Source: Sphingobacteriaceae bacterium (GTDB lineage: Bacteria > Bacteroidota > Bacteroidia > Sphingobacteriales > Sphingobacteriaceae). Taken from it: 10,694 bases of DNA. Positions within the stretch are counted from its first letter, which is position 1, and each line of letters begins with the position of its first letter. Location: assembly GCA_025450155.1 (NCBI GenBank), contig JANWIB010000068.1:1-10694 (forward strand), read 5' to 3'. The notes beneath the pieces are model-generated. The model did not search any database. It worked only from the letters and a program-made list of their open reading frames with translations, and had not been told where the DNA came from. Positions 1 through 7,099 of this stretch are shown piece by piece. Made by a program: the position numbers and the translations under genes.

Positions 1-883
1 AAACAGAATCGGCAGTCACGCACAGCAAAAAATGATACAGATGTATCTGCGGGTTTATATAAAATGAGATTAACGATAGAATGAACAGACTAAACAACAA
101 TTGTAAAGCCTTGCGTACCTGGATGACACTGCGAAAGAAACTTTGCCTAATTGAAAAAGCGGAAAGGATAAGTATGATTGCTAAAGGTATTATAACCACA
201 AAATCGTTATCATTTATCTGGATTTTACTTGGAAAAGAATTAGTAAGCGGAGCCCAGATTTGATAAAATTTATCCAGTGAATCATTCCAATAATAAAAAA
301 CAGCAATAAAAAAATAGATGGTTGCAAAGCCTACAAAACCTATTGCCCATTCACGCCAATTAAACGGCCTTAAAATAAGTAAGCTAACAAACAGTAAAAA
401 AAACATGGAGATAAAAGGAAAATAAATCAATGTTCCTATGCCCACCATCATTCCCATATCATACATTGCTGAGCGGGCATCATGATGCTTATAAATATTC
501 AGAAACTTTGTAATCATCCATATAATTAGAAAATTACATAGCAAGGCAGGACTTAGTACTAAAAATGAGGGTAAAATAGTTGAAGCGGTAACATACATCA
601 ACGCAGGCAAAAAAGAAGGTTTTCCCAGTAAATTATACTCGTTAACCACTTTATTGATTAAAAGAGCTTGTATGGTGATACAAGTTAATGCAAGTAAAAC
701 GTCGATTACGGGCAAAAGATGGCTTTCGGATGGTACAGATAACAACAATCTCGAGAAAGGCTCTACGAAATTAAATTCCAATTCATCAGGAAGTTTTATA
801 AATATGCCCAACCGTAGGATTACAGCAACCACGGCAAGAAAAAAAAGGTTTACAGGTGTGTGATTTCTAAACTGTTTGATCAT
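1..883 (-). CDS. DUF6427-like multi-pass inner-membrane protein (3' end outside window)
   Basis: The minus-strand frame is open from an ATG at 883-881 to the left edge, giving 294 codons without a stop, so the C-terminus is missing. The product is strongly hydrophobic. I see about eight candidate membrane segments, near residues 11-28, 56-76, 92-112, 113-130, 143-171, 175-198, 228-246 and 260-280, with short polar loops. A loop reading RPFNWREW (172-179) followed by an aromatic-rich segment resembles what I recall of the Bacteroidota DUF6427 family, which is sometimes mislabelled beta-carotene 15,15'-monooxygenase. No catalytic motif is visible and the function is unknown. The start lies five bases after the serS stop on the same strand, so the two are probably co-transcribed. 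That the reading is a real membrane gene is fairly sure; the family name is from memory and less so. Confidence 0.75.
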   Translation of the reverse strand, partial: MIKQFRNHTPVNLFFLAVVAVILRLGIFIKLPDELEFNFVEPFSRLLLSVPSESHLLPVIDVLLALTCITIQALLINKVVNEYNLLGKPSFLPALMYVTASTILPSFLVLSPALLCNFLIIWMITKFLNIYKHHDARSAMYDMGMMVGIGTLIYFPFISMFFLLFVSLLILRPFNWREWAIGFVGFATIYFFIAVFYYWNDSLDKFYQIWAPLTNSFPSKIQINDNDFVVIIPLAIILILSAFSIRQSFFRSVIQVRKALQLLFSLFILSLISFYINPQIHLYHFLLCVTADSV

Positions 884-888
884 TATTT

Positions 889-2160
889 TTAATCAATCCA
901 TTCAAATTTAGTATAGGGCACCAATGCCTGGGGTATTTTTATTCCCTTTTCTGTTTGGTTATTTTCTAATAGACTAGCCACAATACGCGGCAAAGCCAAT
1001 GCACTTCCATTCAATGTATGGGCTAATTGCGCTTTCCCTTCTTTTCCTTTAAAGCGAAGTTTTAAGCGATTACTTTGAAAAGACTCGAAATTTGAAACAG
1101 AGGAAACTTCCAACCAGCGTGCCTGGGCAGCACACCAAACCTCCATGTCGTACGTTTTGGCCGAAGTAAAGCCCATATCGCCACCGCATAAGCTTAAAAC
1201 CCGATAGGGCAATTCCAAAGCTTGCAACAGGGATCGTACATACTTACTCATTTCTTCTAATGTTTGGTAAGATTTTTCGGGATGAACAACTTGCACGATT
1301 TCCACTTTATCAAACTGATGTAATCGGTTTAATCCCCTGACATGTGCACCATAAGAACCTGCCTCTCTGCGAAAACAAGGGGTATAACCACAATTTTTTA
1401 TGGGTAGCTCTTCTTCCTTTACGATGACATCCCGATACAGATTCGTGATAGGTACTTCAGCTGTTGGAATAAGGTAAAGGCTGTCTAAACCGATATGATA
1501 CATCTGCCCTTCTTTATCAGGCAATTGCCCGGTGCCAAAACCCGAAGCTTCATTGACTACAATAGGAGGCTGTATTTCTCTGTATCCTGCTTTCTCAGCA
1601 TGATCTAAAAAGAAATTGATCAATGCACGCTGAAGTTTGGCTCCCTTTCCTTTATACACCGGGAATCCGGCACCAGCAATCGTATTGCCTAATTCAAAAT
1701 CGATAATATCATATTTTGCTGCCAGCTCCCAATGCGGAAGCGCATTGGTGGCTAACACGGGTTTTTCGTCATGTTCGTAGGCTACCACATTATCTTCGGC
1801 AGTTTTTCCGGCAGGAACAGAACTATGTGGTAAGTTGGGGAATAAAATTATTTTATCCTGCAACTGTACCTCAAGTAAGGCCAACTTTTCACTTAATATC
1901 TTGGTTTGTTCTTTAAAGGCTACACTTTCTGCTTTCAGATTCTCGGCTTTATCTTTTAAGCCCTGGCGCATTAAATCACCTATTTGCTTTGCTGCTGCAT
2001 TTGCCTCTGCCGATAGGGAATCAAGTTTTGTTTGTGTTGAGCGACGTTGATCGTCTAATGCAATAACTTCATCAATCAATTCGGGATGATTGAAATTTCG
2101 AACTGCCAAACGCTCTAAAACCTCCTCTTTATTCTCCCTAATGTAAGTAATTTGCAGCAT
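889..2160 (-). CDS. serS: seryl-tRNA synthetase
   Basis: This 423-residue cytosolic class II aminoacyl-tRNA synthetase charges tRNA-Ser (and tRNA-Sec where present) with serine using ATP. The N-terminal ~100 residues are charged and helical, as expected of the tRNA-binding coiled-coil arm. The catalytic core follows. The serine-binding TAEVP motif is at 233-237, motif 2 (CFRREAGS, with the downstream H-x-R-G-L loop) at about 262-277, and motif 3 (SALALPR) at 385-391. Length is normal for bacterial SerRS. I chose the ATG at 2160 because the protein then begins MLQITYIREN, the usual SerRS start. An upstream in-frame TTG at 2181 would add seven residues, but it lies inside the probable promoter box. 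There is no Shine-Dalgarno sequence. The start codon sits in the 3' arm of an inverted repeat. A membrane-protein gene follows after five bases. Confidence 0.97.
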   Translation of the reverse strand: MLQITYIRENKEEVLERLAVRNFNHPELIDEVIALDDQRRSTQTKLDSLSAEANAAAKQIGDLMRQGLKDKAENLKAESVAFKEQTKILSEKLALLEVQLQDKIILFPNLPHSSVPAGKTAEDNVVAYEHDEKPVLATNALPHWELAAKYDIIDFELGNTIAGAGFPVYKGKGAKLQRALINFFLDHAEKAGYREIQPPIVVNEASGFGTGQLPDKEGQMYHIGLDSLYLIPTAEVPITNLYRDVIVKEEELPIKNCGYTPCFRREAGSYGAHVRGLNRLHQFDKVEIVQVVHPEKSYQTLEEMSKYVRSLLQALELPYRVLSLCGGDMGFTSAKTYDMEVWCAAQARWLEVSSVSNFESFQSNRLKLRFKGKEGKAQLAHTLNGSALALPRIVASLLENNQTEKGIKIPQALVPYTKFEWID

Positions 2161-2183
2161 AATTTGTAAACTATGCTGCAAAT
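2150..2183. repeat. perfect inverted repeat over serS promoter and start codon
   Basis: Two 12-base arms, 2150-2161 (ATTTGCAGCATA) and 2172-2183 (TATGCTGCAAAT), are exact reverse complements separated by a 10-base spacer. On the minus strand one arm carries the end of the TATATTTG box and the other carries the serS ATG (2160-2158) and the next codons. If transcription starts about six bases after the box, most of the first arm is not in the mRNA. The repeat would then act as DNA, for example as an operator with half-sites about 22 bp apart centre to centre. If transcription starts further upstream, it would instead form a hairpin hiding the start codon. The symmetry is directly seen; the role is inferred. 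Confidence 0.6.
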
Positions 2184-2186
2184 ATA
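2179..2186 (-). promoter_or_regulatory. candidate serS promoter -7 box (TATATTTG)
   Basis: The minus strand reads TATATTTG here, a full match to the Bacteroidota -7 consensus TAnnTTTG, and it lies 18 bases upstream of the serS ATG. I see no clear TTG/TTTG -33 element at the usual distance. The position in the 47-base gap after the upstream lipoprotein gene implies that serS, with the membrane gene behind it, has its own promoter and a leader of only about a dozen bases. Confidence 0.45.
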
Positions 2187-2207
2187 CTACTCCGATTAAG
2201 AGTTACA

Positions 2208-3530
2208 TTATTTGAATGTAATAACTGTTTTGTTACTGGCTTCGTTATATTTTTTAAAAGAATAACGAAGATATCCACCTTCATCATCCTTACTTCCATC
2301 AATCGCATCACGATTGTTTCCATTTATAGGAGCCGGGTTGTTCACTATTCCATCGTTCTTCTCATCGTAAGGCCCGGTACAAGTTGGCGCTCCATGACCA
2401 AATAGATAAGCAATAACGCCCGCCTTGGCATATTGCATTAATCGATCATTTTTAGCGGCATTCACTTCTTCAAAAAAGAACTCTGCCCGGTTATCCTGAT
2501 AATGATGATCGGTATTATTACACGCTTTATACTTGGTATTACCACACGGTATCTGCCATAAAATAATCCTCTTCTTTGTTGATTCATGCGCTTCTTTTAA
2601 GAAAAGGCGAAAACTTTCAAAATCAGCATCTACCCACCACCGGTTTTTACCCTCAATCTTTTGATACCAAGCAGCATCGCGGTCAGAGAATTCGCTGAAT
2701 AAAACATCAAAATCAGTTTCTAATTTTTTATAAAATGCAATAGTGGCTTTAGAGGTAGCAACCGGATCGGGTTTATTAAATATTAAATCCTGTCCGGTAG
2801 CCCATTGTGATAGATGATATCCTAAAACCACCTTTGGAGCATATTTATCTCTTAAATCTTTTATTAATTTAAACATGCCTACCGCATTATCGACATAGGT
2901 ACTCATGCTTACCTTACTGTCTGTAAAGCCCGAACTTTTTACTTTTGCGCTTAACGTAGCCGGGTCATTCGAACCCTGCTGAAAATACCCGGGCATATCC
3001 GGCTCATAATGCACTACTACGGTTTTGCCGAATTCGGCACATTTTTGCATCAAAAGGCGCCAGTTTTCAAAATAGGCTTTCATCGCGTCAGCTTCATTGA
3101 GCTTACTTGTAGCCGGATCAGCATAATACTTAATGGGTACAAATACGTAATAACTTAATACCGGAATCATGCCCGCTTCATCAGCTTTTTGCATATACGC
3201 TAATGCATAGGTACCATCAGGACTGTTCCATTTTTCCCAGCCGGAACCATTCATAGGATCGCCAGTTAAATAGGCATAACGGTATTTAACATTCATCGTA
3301 TTTGCCTGATTATAAAATTCAGGATTAGCCTGAACTCCAAAGGCAACCTGTTTTGGTAAACTATTAAAAATAGTTTCTCCTGTTAAAATAGCAAGCTGGT
3401 TGGGTGTTTCTGTACCTGGCTGATTTGGAGTACCGGGTACATTTGGTGTAGGTGATTTAACAGCATCTTTTTTACAAGATATTGCAACTGCAATAACAAT
3501 GGAGAGGGCGAATAATTTTTTGATTTTCAT
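2208..3530 (-). CDS. secreted lipoprotein, TIM-barrel glycoside-hydrolase-like
   Basis: This is a 440-residue lipoprotein. A lysine-rich start and hydrophobic core end in a lipobox (V-A-I-S-C, Cys19), followed by C-K-K-D, partly like Bacteroidota surface-export signals. Residues 24-45 are a Pro/Thr/Asn/Gly-rich tether. The rest reads as a single (beta/alpha)8 barrel. I can place eight candidate strands near 62-68, 81-88, 121-130, 168-177, 233-240, 274-281, 320-328 and 371-378. Acidic residues at strand ends are Glu176 (H-Y-E-P-D) and Glu280 (S-E-F-S-D). Trp325-Gln326 follow strand 7. This suggests a carbohydrate-active enzyme on the outer membrane, but I recognise no GH family and no SusC/SusD pair lies nearby. 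The start is the ATG at 3530, directly before the signal peptide. It is divergent from rsmI, and serS follows 47 bases downstream. Lipoprotein status is secure; enzymatic activity is inference. Confidence 0.85.
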   Translation of the reverse strand: MKIKKLFALSIVIAVAISCKKDAVKSPTPNVPGTPNQPGTETPNQLAILTGETIFNSLPKQVAFGVQANPEFYNQANTMNVKYRYAYLTGDPMNGSGWEKWNSPDGTYALAYMQKADEAGMIPVLSYYVFVPIKYYADPATSKLNEADAMKAYFENWRLLMQKCAEFGKTVVVHYEPDMPGYFQQGSNDPATLSAKVKSSGFTDSKVSMSTYVDNAVGMFKLIKDLRDKYAPKVVLGYHLSQWATGQDLIFNKPDPVATSKATIAFYKKLETDFDVLFSEFSDRDAAWYQKIEGKNRWWVDADFESFRLFLKEAHESTKKRIILWQIPCGNTKYKACNNTDHHYQDNRAEFFFEEVNAAKNDRLMQYAKAGVIAYLFGHGAPTCTGPYDEKNDGIVNNPAPINGNNRDAIDGSKDDEGGYLRYSFKKYNEASNKTVITFK

Positions 3531-3610
3531 AATTAACTAATACGAAAAAGCAATAGAAAAAGATACAGATATACTTTTAGTAACTTACTTAAAGATGAGG
3601 GAGAAAAGCT

Positions 3611-3618
3611 TACTTTCG
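3611..3618 (+). promoter_or_regulatory. candidate rsmI-lnt-PAP2 operon promoter -7 box (TACTTTCG)
   Basis: TACTTTCG matches TAnnTTTG at seven of eight positions and lies seven bases before the rsmI ATG, which would give an almost leaderless mRNA. A second 7/8 match, TACTTTTA, is at 3572-3579 in the same 95-base divergent spacer. On the minus strand TATCTTTT (3565-3558) could serve the lipoprotein gene. No clear -33 element is visible for any of them, so the choice is uncertain. Confidence 0.3.
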
Positions 3619-3625
3619 TAATACG

Positions 3626-4309
3626 ATGAGCGGTAAACTTTACCTGGTGCCAACCCCAATTGGAAATCTGGAAGATATAACATTTAGAGCTGTCAGGGTA
3701 TTAAAAGAGGTCGACCTGATACTTGCTGAAGATACCCGTACAAGCGCTCCCTTGCTTAAACATTTTGGCATTGATAAGAAGGTGTTTGCCCATCATCAGC
3801 ATAATGAGCATAAATCGGCTACTGAAATTATCCGGTTTTTAAAAGAAGGACAACAAATTGCTTTAATATCCGATGCCGGCACACCAGCCATCTCCGATCC
3901 CGGATTTTTATTGGTAAGAGAAGCTATTAAAAATGGCCTTTCGGTTGAATGCTTGCCTGGAGCTACCGCTTTTGTTCCTGCTCTTGTTAATTCTGGCCTA
4001 CCAAACGATCGTTTTGTTTTTGAAGGTTTTCTACCGGTAAAAAAGGGCCGGCAAACACGTTTAAAAGAGTTGGCCAACGAAGAGCGAACGATGATTTTTT
4101 ATGAATCTCCGCATCGCCTGTTAAAAACACTGGAAGAATTGATAACACTAGTTGGAGAAGAAAGACAGGCATCTGTTTCCAGAGAGCTGACTAAGCTATT
4201 TGAGGAAACGGTACGTGGCAGTTTATTAGAAATTAAAAACTATTTTGAAATGCACACGCTAAAGGGAGAAATTGTAATTTGTTTAGCGGGTAAAGATCAC
4301 AAAATTTGA
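3626..4309 (+). CDS. rsmI: 16S rRNA (cytidine(1402)-2'-O)-methyltransferase RsmI
   Basis: RsmI is a SAM-dependent enzyme that 2'-O-methylates C1402 in the ribosomal P-site region of 16S rRNA. The 227-residue product has the tetrapyrrole-methylase fold: PTPIGNLEDIT at 9-19, AEDTR at 34-38, the glycine-rich DAGTPAISDPG at 83-93, LPGATA at 110-115, FVFEGFLP at 130-137, FYESPHR at 158-164 and SVSRELTK at 183-190. It is about 60 residues shorter than the E. coli protein (286), lacking the C-terminal extension. I take this to be normal for the phylum, since the frame ends cleanly in AGKDHKI. The ATG at 3626 puts the conserved motif at the expected distance from the N-terminus. It is the first gene of a plus-strand operon, and its TGA overlaps the lnt start codon. 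Confidence 0.96.
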   Translation: MSGKLYLVPTPIGNLEDITFRAVRVLKEVDLILAEDTRTSAPLLKHFGIDKKVFAHHQHNEHKSATEIIRFLKEGQQIALISDAGTPAISDPGFLLVREAIKNGLSVECLPGATAFVPALVNSGLPNDRFVFEGFLPVKKGRQTRLKELANEERTMIFYESPHRLLKTLEELITLVGEERQASVSRELTKLFEETVRGSLLEIKNYFEMHTLKGEIVICLAGKDHKI

Positions 4310-5937
4310 GAAATTATACATTAGCATTTACTAGCGCCTTGATGCTGTGGCTCGCCTGGCCACCCATACCCTTTACTGCACCCTTATTGCTTATCGCCTT
4401 TGTTCCGCTTTTAATAGCGACTGAAAATATTTTAAAATCAGATACAACTAAAAAAGGACGAAAAATTTTCAGGTTAAGCTTTTTTTGTTTTTTCACTTGG
4501 AATACTGCCTGCATTTACTGGGTGTTTAATTCGTTAAATGCGGTGATGCCCACCTGGACTGCTGGTTTAATCTCTCTAATTCCATTCGGACTTGCGGCCT
4601 TGTTAATGGCTTTCGTGTTTTGGATTTATTATCGTCTCCGGCAGCTAATTAGTAGAGCCTGGAGTCTTGCAGGCTTGGTTTGTTTTTGGATTGGTTATGA
4701 ATATTTGCATCAAAGCTGGGATCTGGCATTTCCGTGGATGACACTGGGAAACGGTTTTGCCGAATCGCATCAACTTGTACAATGGTATGAATATACGGGA
4801 GTTTATGGTGGAACGTTGTGGATATGGTTGACTAATATTATGGTCTTTGCACTTTATCTAACAGCCAAAGGGGGTTTTAAAAATCAAAGATTATTGACAT
4901 CAGGCTTAGCTTTGGTTGTTTTTGTACCCGTTTTTATTTCTTTAACCATTTACAGCAAGTACAAGGAAGGGGAGAATCCTGCAAATGTGGTAGTTGTTCA
5001 GCCCAATATTGATCCTTATAGCAAATATGGTACTCTTCCTGCTTCAGCTCAACTCGAAACGCTTATCCGGCTTTCTGATTCTATCGGACAGAAAAATACC
5101 GAATATTTTATTTGGCCCGAAACAGCCATACCGGAATATACGGATGAGGAAATTATACGATCAACCCCGACATTTAACCGAATAGAAGGGTTCTTATATC
5201 GATATAAAAATGCAAACCTTGTATCAGGAATAGAGAGTTACGAGTTATCTGATTTTGCTAAAACACCAACAGCACGGTATCAGGAGAGTATTGGTAAATA
5301 CGCAGATGCATTTAATGCCGCCGTACAGCTAGAAAACTCGGCGAAAGTACAGTTTTACCATAAATCGAAATTGGTTCCGGGTGTAGAGCAGCTTCCCTTT
5401 GCTTCAGCTTTATCCTTTATGAAACCCTTTTTTACGGCTTTTGGTGGCACCACCGGAGGTTACGGTAAACAAACAGAACCATCGGTATTTTATACTCAAA
5501 GTGGCGTAGGTGCTGCTCCTATTATTTGTTATGAATCCATTTGGGGCGAATATGTCGCAGAATCTGTAAAAAAGGGGGCGCAATTTATCGCGGTGATAAC
5601 CAATGATGGCTGGTGGGGAAATACTTCTGGTAAAGACCAACACCTGGCTTATGCTAAACTTAGGGCCATTGAAACCCGAAGATGGGTGGCACGTTCGGCC
5701 AATACGGGCATTTCGGGTTTTATTAATCAACGAGGAGATGTAGTAAAAAAAACCGGATGGTGGGTGGCAAGCGCTTTAAAAGCGGATATTAACCTGAATG
5801 ATGAGCTTACTTTTTATGTAAACCATGGCGATTATATCGCCCTAGCTGGATGTTATGCAAGCGGAGGCTTTGCTTTGATACTACTGCTTGGCTTTTTCAA
5901 AAAAAGAAAAGCACAAAAACTACTAAATCAACGATGA
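4306..5937 (+). CDS. lnt: apolipoprotein N-acyltransferase
   Basis: Lnt moves a fatty acyl chain from a phospholipid to the amino group of the N-terminal diacylglyceryl-cysteine of lipoproteins, the last maturation step, in the inner membrane. The 543-residue product has an N-terminal half with about six hydrophobic segments (residues ~5-40, 56-75, 82-107, 118-135, 165-187, 198-216). A periplasmic nitrilase-like domain (about 226-495) and a C-terminal membrane helix (about 510-531) follow. The catalytic triad is visible: Glu272 (WPE), Lys353 (Y-H-K) and Cys408 (P-I-I-C-Y-E), plus Glu361 after L-V-P-G-V. The start is taken as TTG at 4306, which overlaps the rsmI TGA in TTGA. The first in-frame ATG (codon 13) would cut into the first membrane helix. 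The end overlaps the PAP2 gene by four bases (ATGA). Function is clear; the TTG start is likely. Confidence 0.96.
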   Translation: MRNYTLAFTSALMLWLAWPPIPFTAPLLLIAFVPLLIATENILKSDTTKKGRKIFRLSFFCFFTWNTACIYWVFNSLNAVMPTWTAGLISLIPFGLAALLMAFVFWIYYRLRQLISRAWSLAGLVCFWIGYEYLHQSWDLAFPWMTLGNGFAESHQLVQWYEYTGVYGGTLWIWLTNIMVFALYLTAKGGFKNQRLLTSGLALVVFVPVFISLTIYSKYKEGENPANVVVVQPNIDPYSKYGTLPASAQLETLIRLSDSIGQKNTEYFIWPETAIPEYTDEEIIRSTPTFNRIEGFLYRYKNANLVSGIESYELSDFAKTPTARYQESIGKYADAFNAAVQLENSAKVQFYHKSKLVPGVEQLPFASALSFMKPFFTAFGGTTGGYGKQTEPSVFYTQSGVGAAPIICYESIWGEYVAESVKKGAQFIAVITNDGWWGNTSGKDQHLAYAKLRAIETRRWVARSANTGISGFINQRGDVVKKTGWWVASALKADINLNDELTFYVNHGDYIALAGCYASGGFALILLLGFFKKRKAQKLLNQR

Positions 5938-6548
5938 AAAAATTAGTTATTCTTTTTACTTTTTTTGTATTCTCAACACAGATATTCGCTCAAAATGCAG
6001 ACATTAATTTGTTAAAAAACATCAATGTAAATCGGAATAAATCATTAGATCCCATGTTTAGGTTGATTACAAACAGTGTATCGCCTTTATCAATAGCTGT
6101 TCCCGCCGGATTAATCACTAACGCTTTTATACAAAAAGATAGCATAAGCAAAAGCAACGCTGTTATCGTCTCTTCGAGCATGATATTATCCGGTATTATT
6201 TCAACAACATTAAAACACACTATTAATAGAACCAGGCCTTTTGTAACCTATCCTTTTATTGAAAAAGAATCGTCTGGAGGAAGTGCATCCTTCCCATCGG
6301 GGCATACCTCTTCTGCTTTCGCTTTGGCCACATCGGTAAGTATCATTTATCCAAAATGGTATGTTGTTGCTCCATCTTTTTTATGGGCAGGGGCCGTAGG
6401 TTATTCGCGAATGCATTTGGGCGTGCATTACCCAAGCGATGTATTTGCAGGAGCTGTAGTAGGTAGCGGTTCTGCTTATTTATCCTACAAATTAAATCAA
6501 TGGTATTTTAAACGCTGGCTATCGAAGAAAAGAAGTAAAAACCAGTGA
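5934..6548 (+). CDS. PAP2-family membrane phosphatase
   Basis: This 204-residue phosphatidic-acid-phosphatase type 2 protein carries all three signature motifs: K-x6-R-P at Lys94-Pro102, PSGH at 121-124 and S-R-x5-H-x3-D at Ser158-Asp169. His165 is the predicted phospho-acceptor and His124 the acid. A signal peptide (about 1-19, I-F-A before Gln20) and hydrophobic stretches near 51-67, 75-92, 125-138, 142-157 and 170-186 place it in the envelope. Family members dephosphorylate undecaprenyl pyrophosphate, lipid A, phosphatidylglycerol phosphate or phosphatidate; the sequence does not tell which. I chose ATG 5934 because it begins the signal peptide and forms an ATGA overlap with the lnt stop. 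A longer frame from 5850 reads through lnt and is not credible. It is the last gene of the rsmI-lnt-PAP2 operon. Confidence 0.93.
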   Translation: MKKLVILFTFFVFSTQIFAQNADINLLKNINVNRNKSLDPMFRLITNSVSPLSIAVPAGLITNAFIQKDSISKSNAVIVSSSMILSGIISTTLKHTINRTRPFVTYPFIEKESSGGSASFPSGHTSSAFALATSVSIIYPKWYVVAPSFLWAGAVGYSRMHLGVHYPSDVFAGAVVGSGSAYLSYKLNQWYFKRWLSKKRSKNQ

Positions 6549-6552
6549 ATAG

Positions 6553-6560
6553 TATATTTG
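6553..6560 (+). promoter_or_regulatory. candidate promoter -7 box (TATATTTG)
   Basis: TATATTTG, a full match to TAnnTTTG and identical to the box before serS, lies five bases after the PAP2 stop and 37 bases before the ATG of the small secreted protein. This suggests that gene is transcribed separately from the rsmI-lnt-PAP2 operon. No good -33 TTG is seen upstream. Confidence 0.4.
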
Positions 6561-6597
6561 CCAGGCCCTCATACTACTCTGAAAAGATTTGATTACT

Positions 6598-7032
6598 ATG
6601 AAATACTTTATTCTTACAATTTCCACTTTCAGTTTCACCTTTTTAAATCCGAAACAAGAGCAGTTTAAATCCCTGCATTTACTAACTGAAACACATTATA
6701 CTGGTATACTTCCCGGCAATAAAAGCCAGGAAGCAGAGGTTAAAACCGGGACATTTACGCTAACCAATAAACGTATTTTAAAGTTTAAAATTGATAGGGA
6801 GTATGCAGGCTCTAATCATTATGCCTGTACAATAGAAGTTACTATTGCACGAAACAGACAAATAACCTATCAGAAAATTATATTTGATGAAATGGTCGAT
6901 GCCTGGCCACAGCTTAGCCTAAAAGACAATAAACTTGTTGTGAAATTAAAATATTATGAACACCAATCAGACAAGTTCACCATCGACAAACGTTATTGGC
7001 TAATTAAAAACAACCGACTGCAAGAACTCTAA
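6598..7032 (+). CDS. small secreted protein of unknown function
   Basis: This 144-residue product is not one I recognise. It begins with a short hydrophobic N-terminus (MKYFILTISTFSFTFL), which looks like a signal peptide of roughly 16-20 residues, with no lipobox cysteine. The mature part is polar and lysine-rich, with many alternating patterns that predict mostly beta structure (for example G-T-F-T-L-T-N-K-R at 52-60 and K-L-V-V-K-L-K-Y-Y at about 112-120), ending R-Y-W-L-I-K-N-N-R-L. One cysteine lies mid-chain (about residue 77). An in-frame TTG at 6589 is possible as a start, but ATG 6598 opens the signal peptide directly. It sits between the PAP2 gene and the carbamoyltransferase gene (67-base gap downstream), with a TATATTTG box upstream. 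A small periplasmic or secreted beta-sandwich or lipocalin-like protein is a guess only. Confidence 0.8.
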   Translation: MKYFILTISTFSFTFLNPKQEQFKSLHLLTETHYTGILPGNKSQEAEVKTGTFTLTNKRILKFKIDREYAGSNHYACTIEVTIARNRQITYQKIIFDEMVDAWPQLSLKDNKLVVKLKYYEHQSDKFTIDKRYWLIKNNRLQEL

Positions 7033-7099
7033 ATTACCGAATAGGCTAAACTAAAACCAATTGAAAAATTTGGGGTTATAGAATTTTAAAAGCAAATCT

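Noticed and set aside
81..863. Plus-strand frames at 81-263 and 654-863
   Set aside because: Both are antisense to the minus-strand membrane protein, whose long hydrophobic reading is much more convincing.
2161..2181. In-frame TTG at 2181 as the serS start
   Set aside because: It would add seven non-conserved residues and begins inside the TATATTTG box; the ATG at 2160 gives the standard SerRS N-terminus.
2203..2221. 7-bp inverted repeat (TTACATT / AATGTAA, 5-base loop) at the end of the lipoprotein gene as a terminator
   Set aside because: The stem is short and AT-rich, it includes the stop codon and last codons, and no U-run follows on the minus strand.
3850..4309. RsmI as truncated because it is about 60 residues shorter than the E. 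coli protein
   Set aside because: All catalytic motifs are present and the frame ends cleanly at the lnt overlap; shorter RsmI proteins without the C-terminal extension are expected in this phylum.
5410..5730. 106-codon minus-strand frame opposite lnt
   Set aside because: It lies fully within the conserved nitrilase domain of lnt and has no recognisable protein features; antisense shadow.
5850..5933. N-terminal extension of the PAP2 protein into lnt
   Set aside because: It is out-of-frame lnt coding sequence; the ATG at 5934 opens a proper signal peptide and forms the ATGA overlap.
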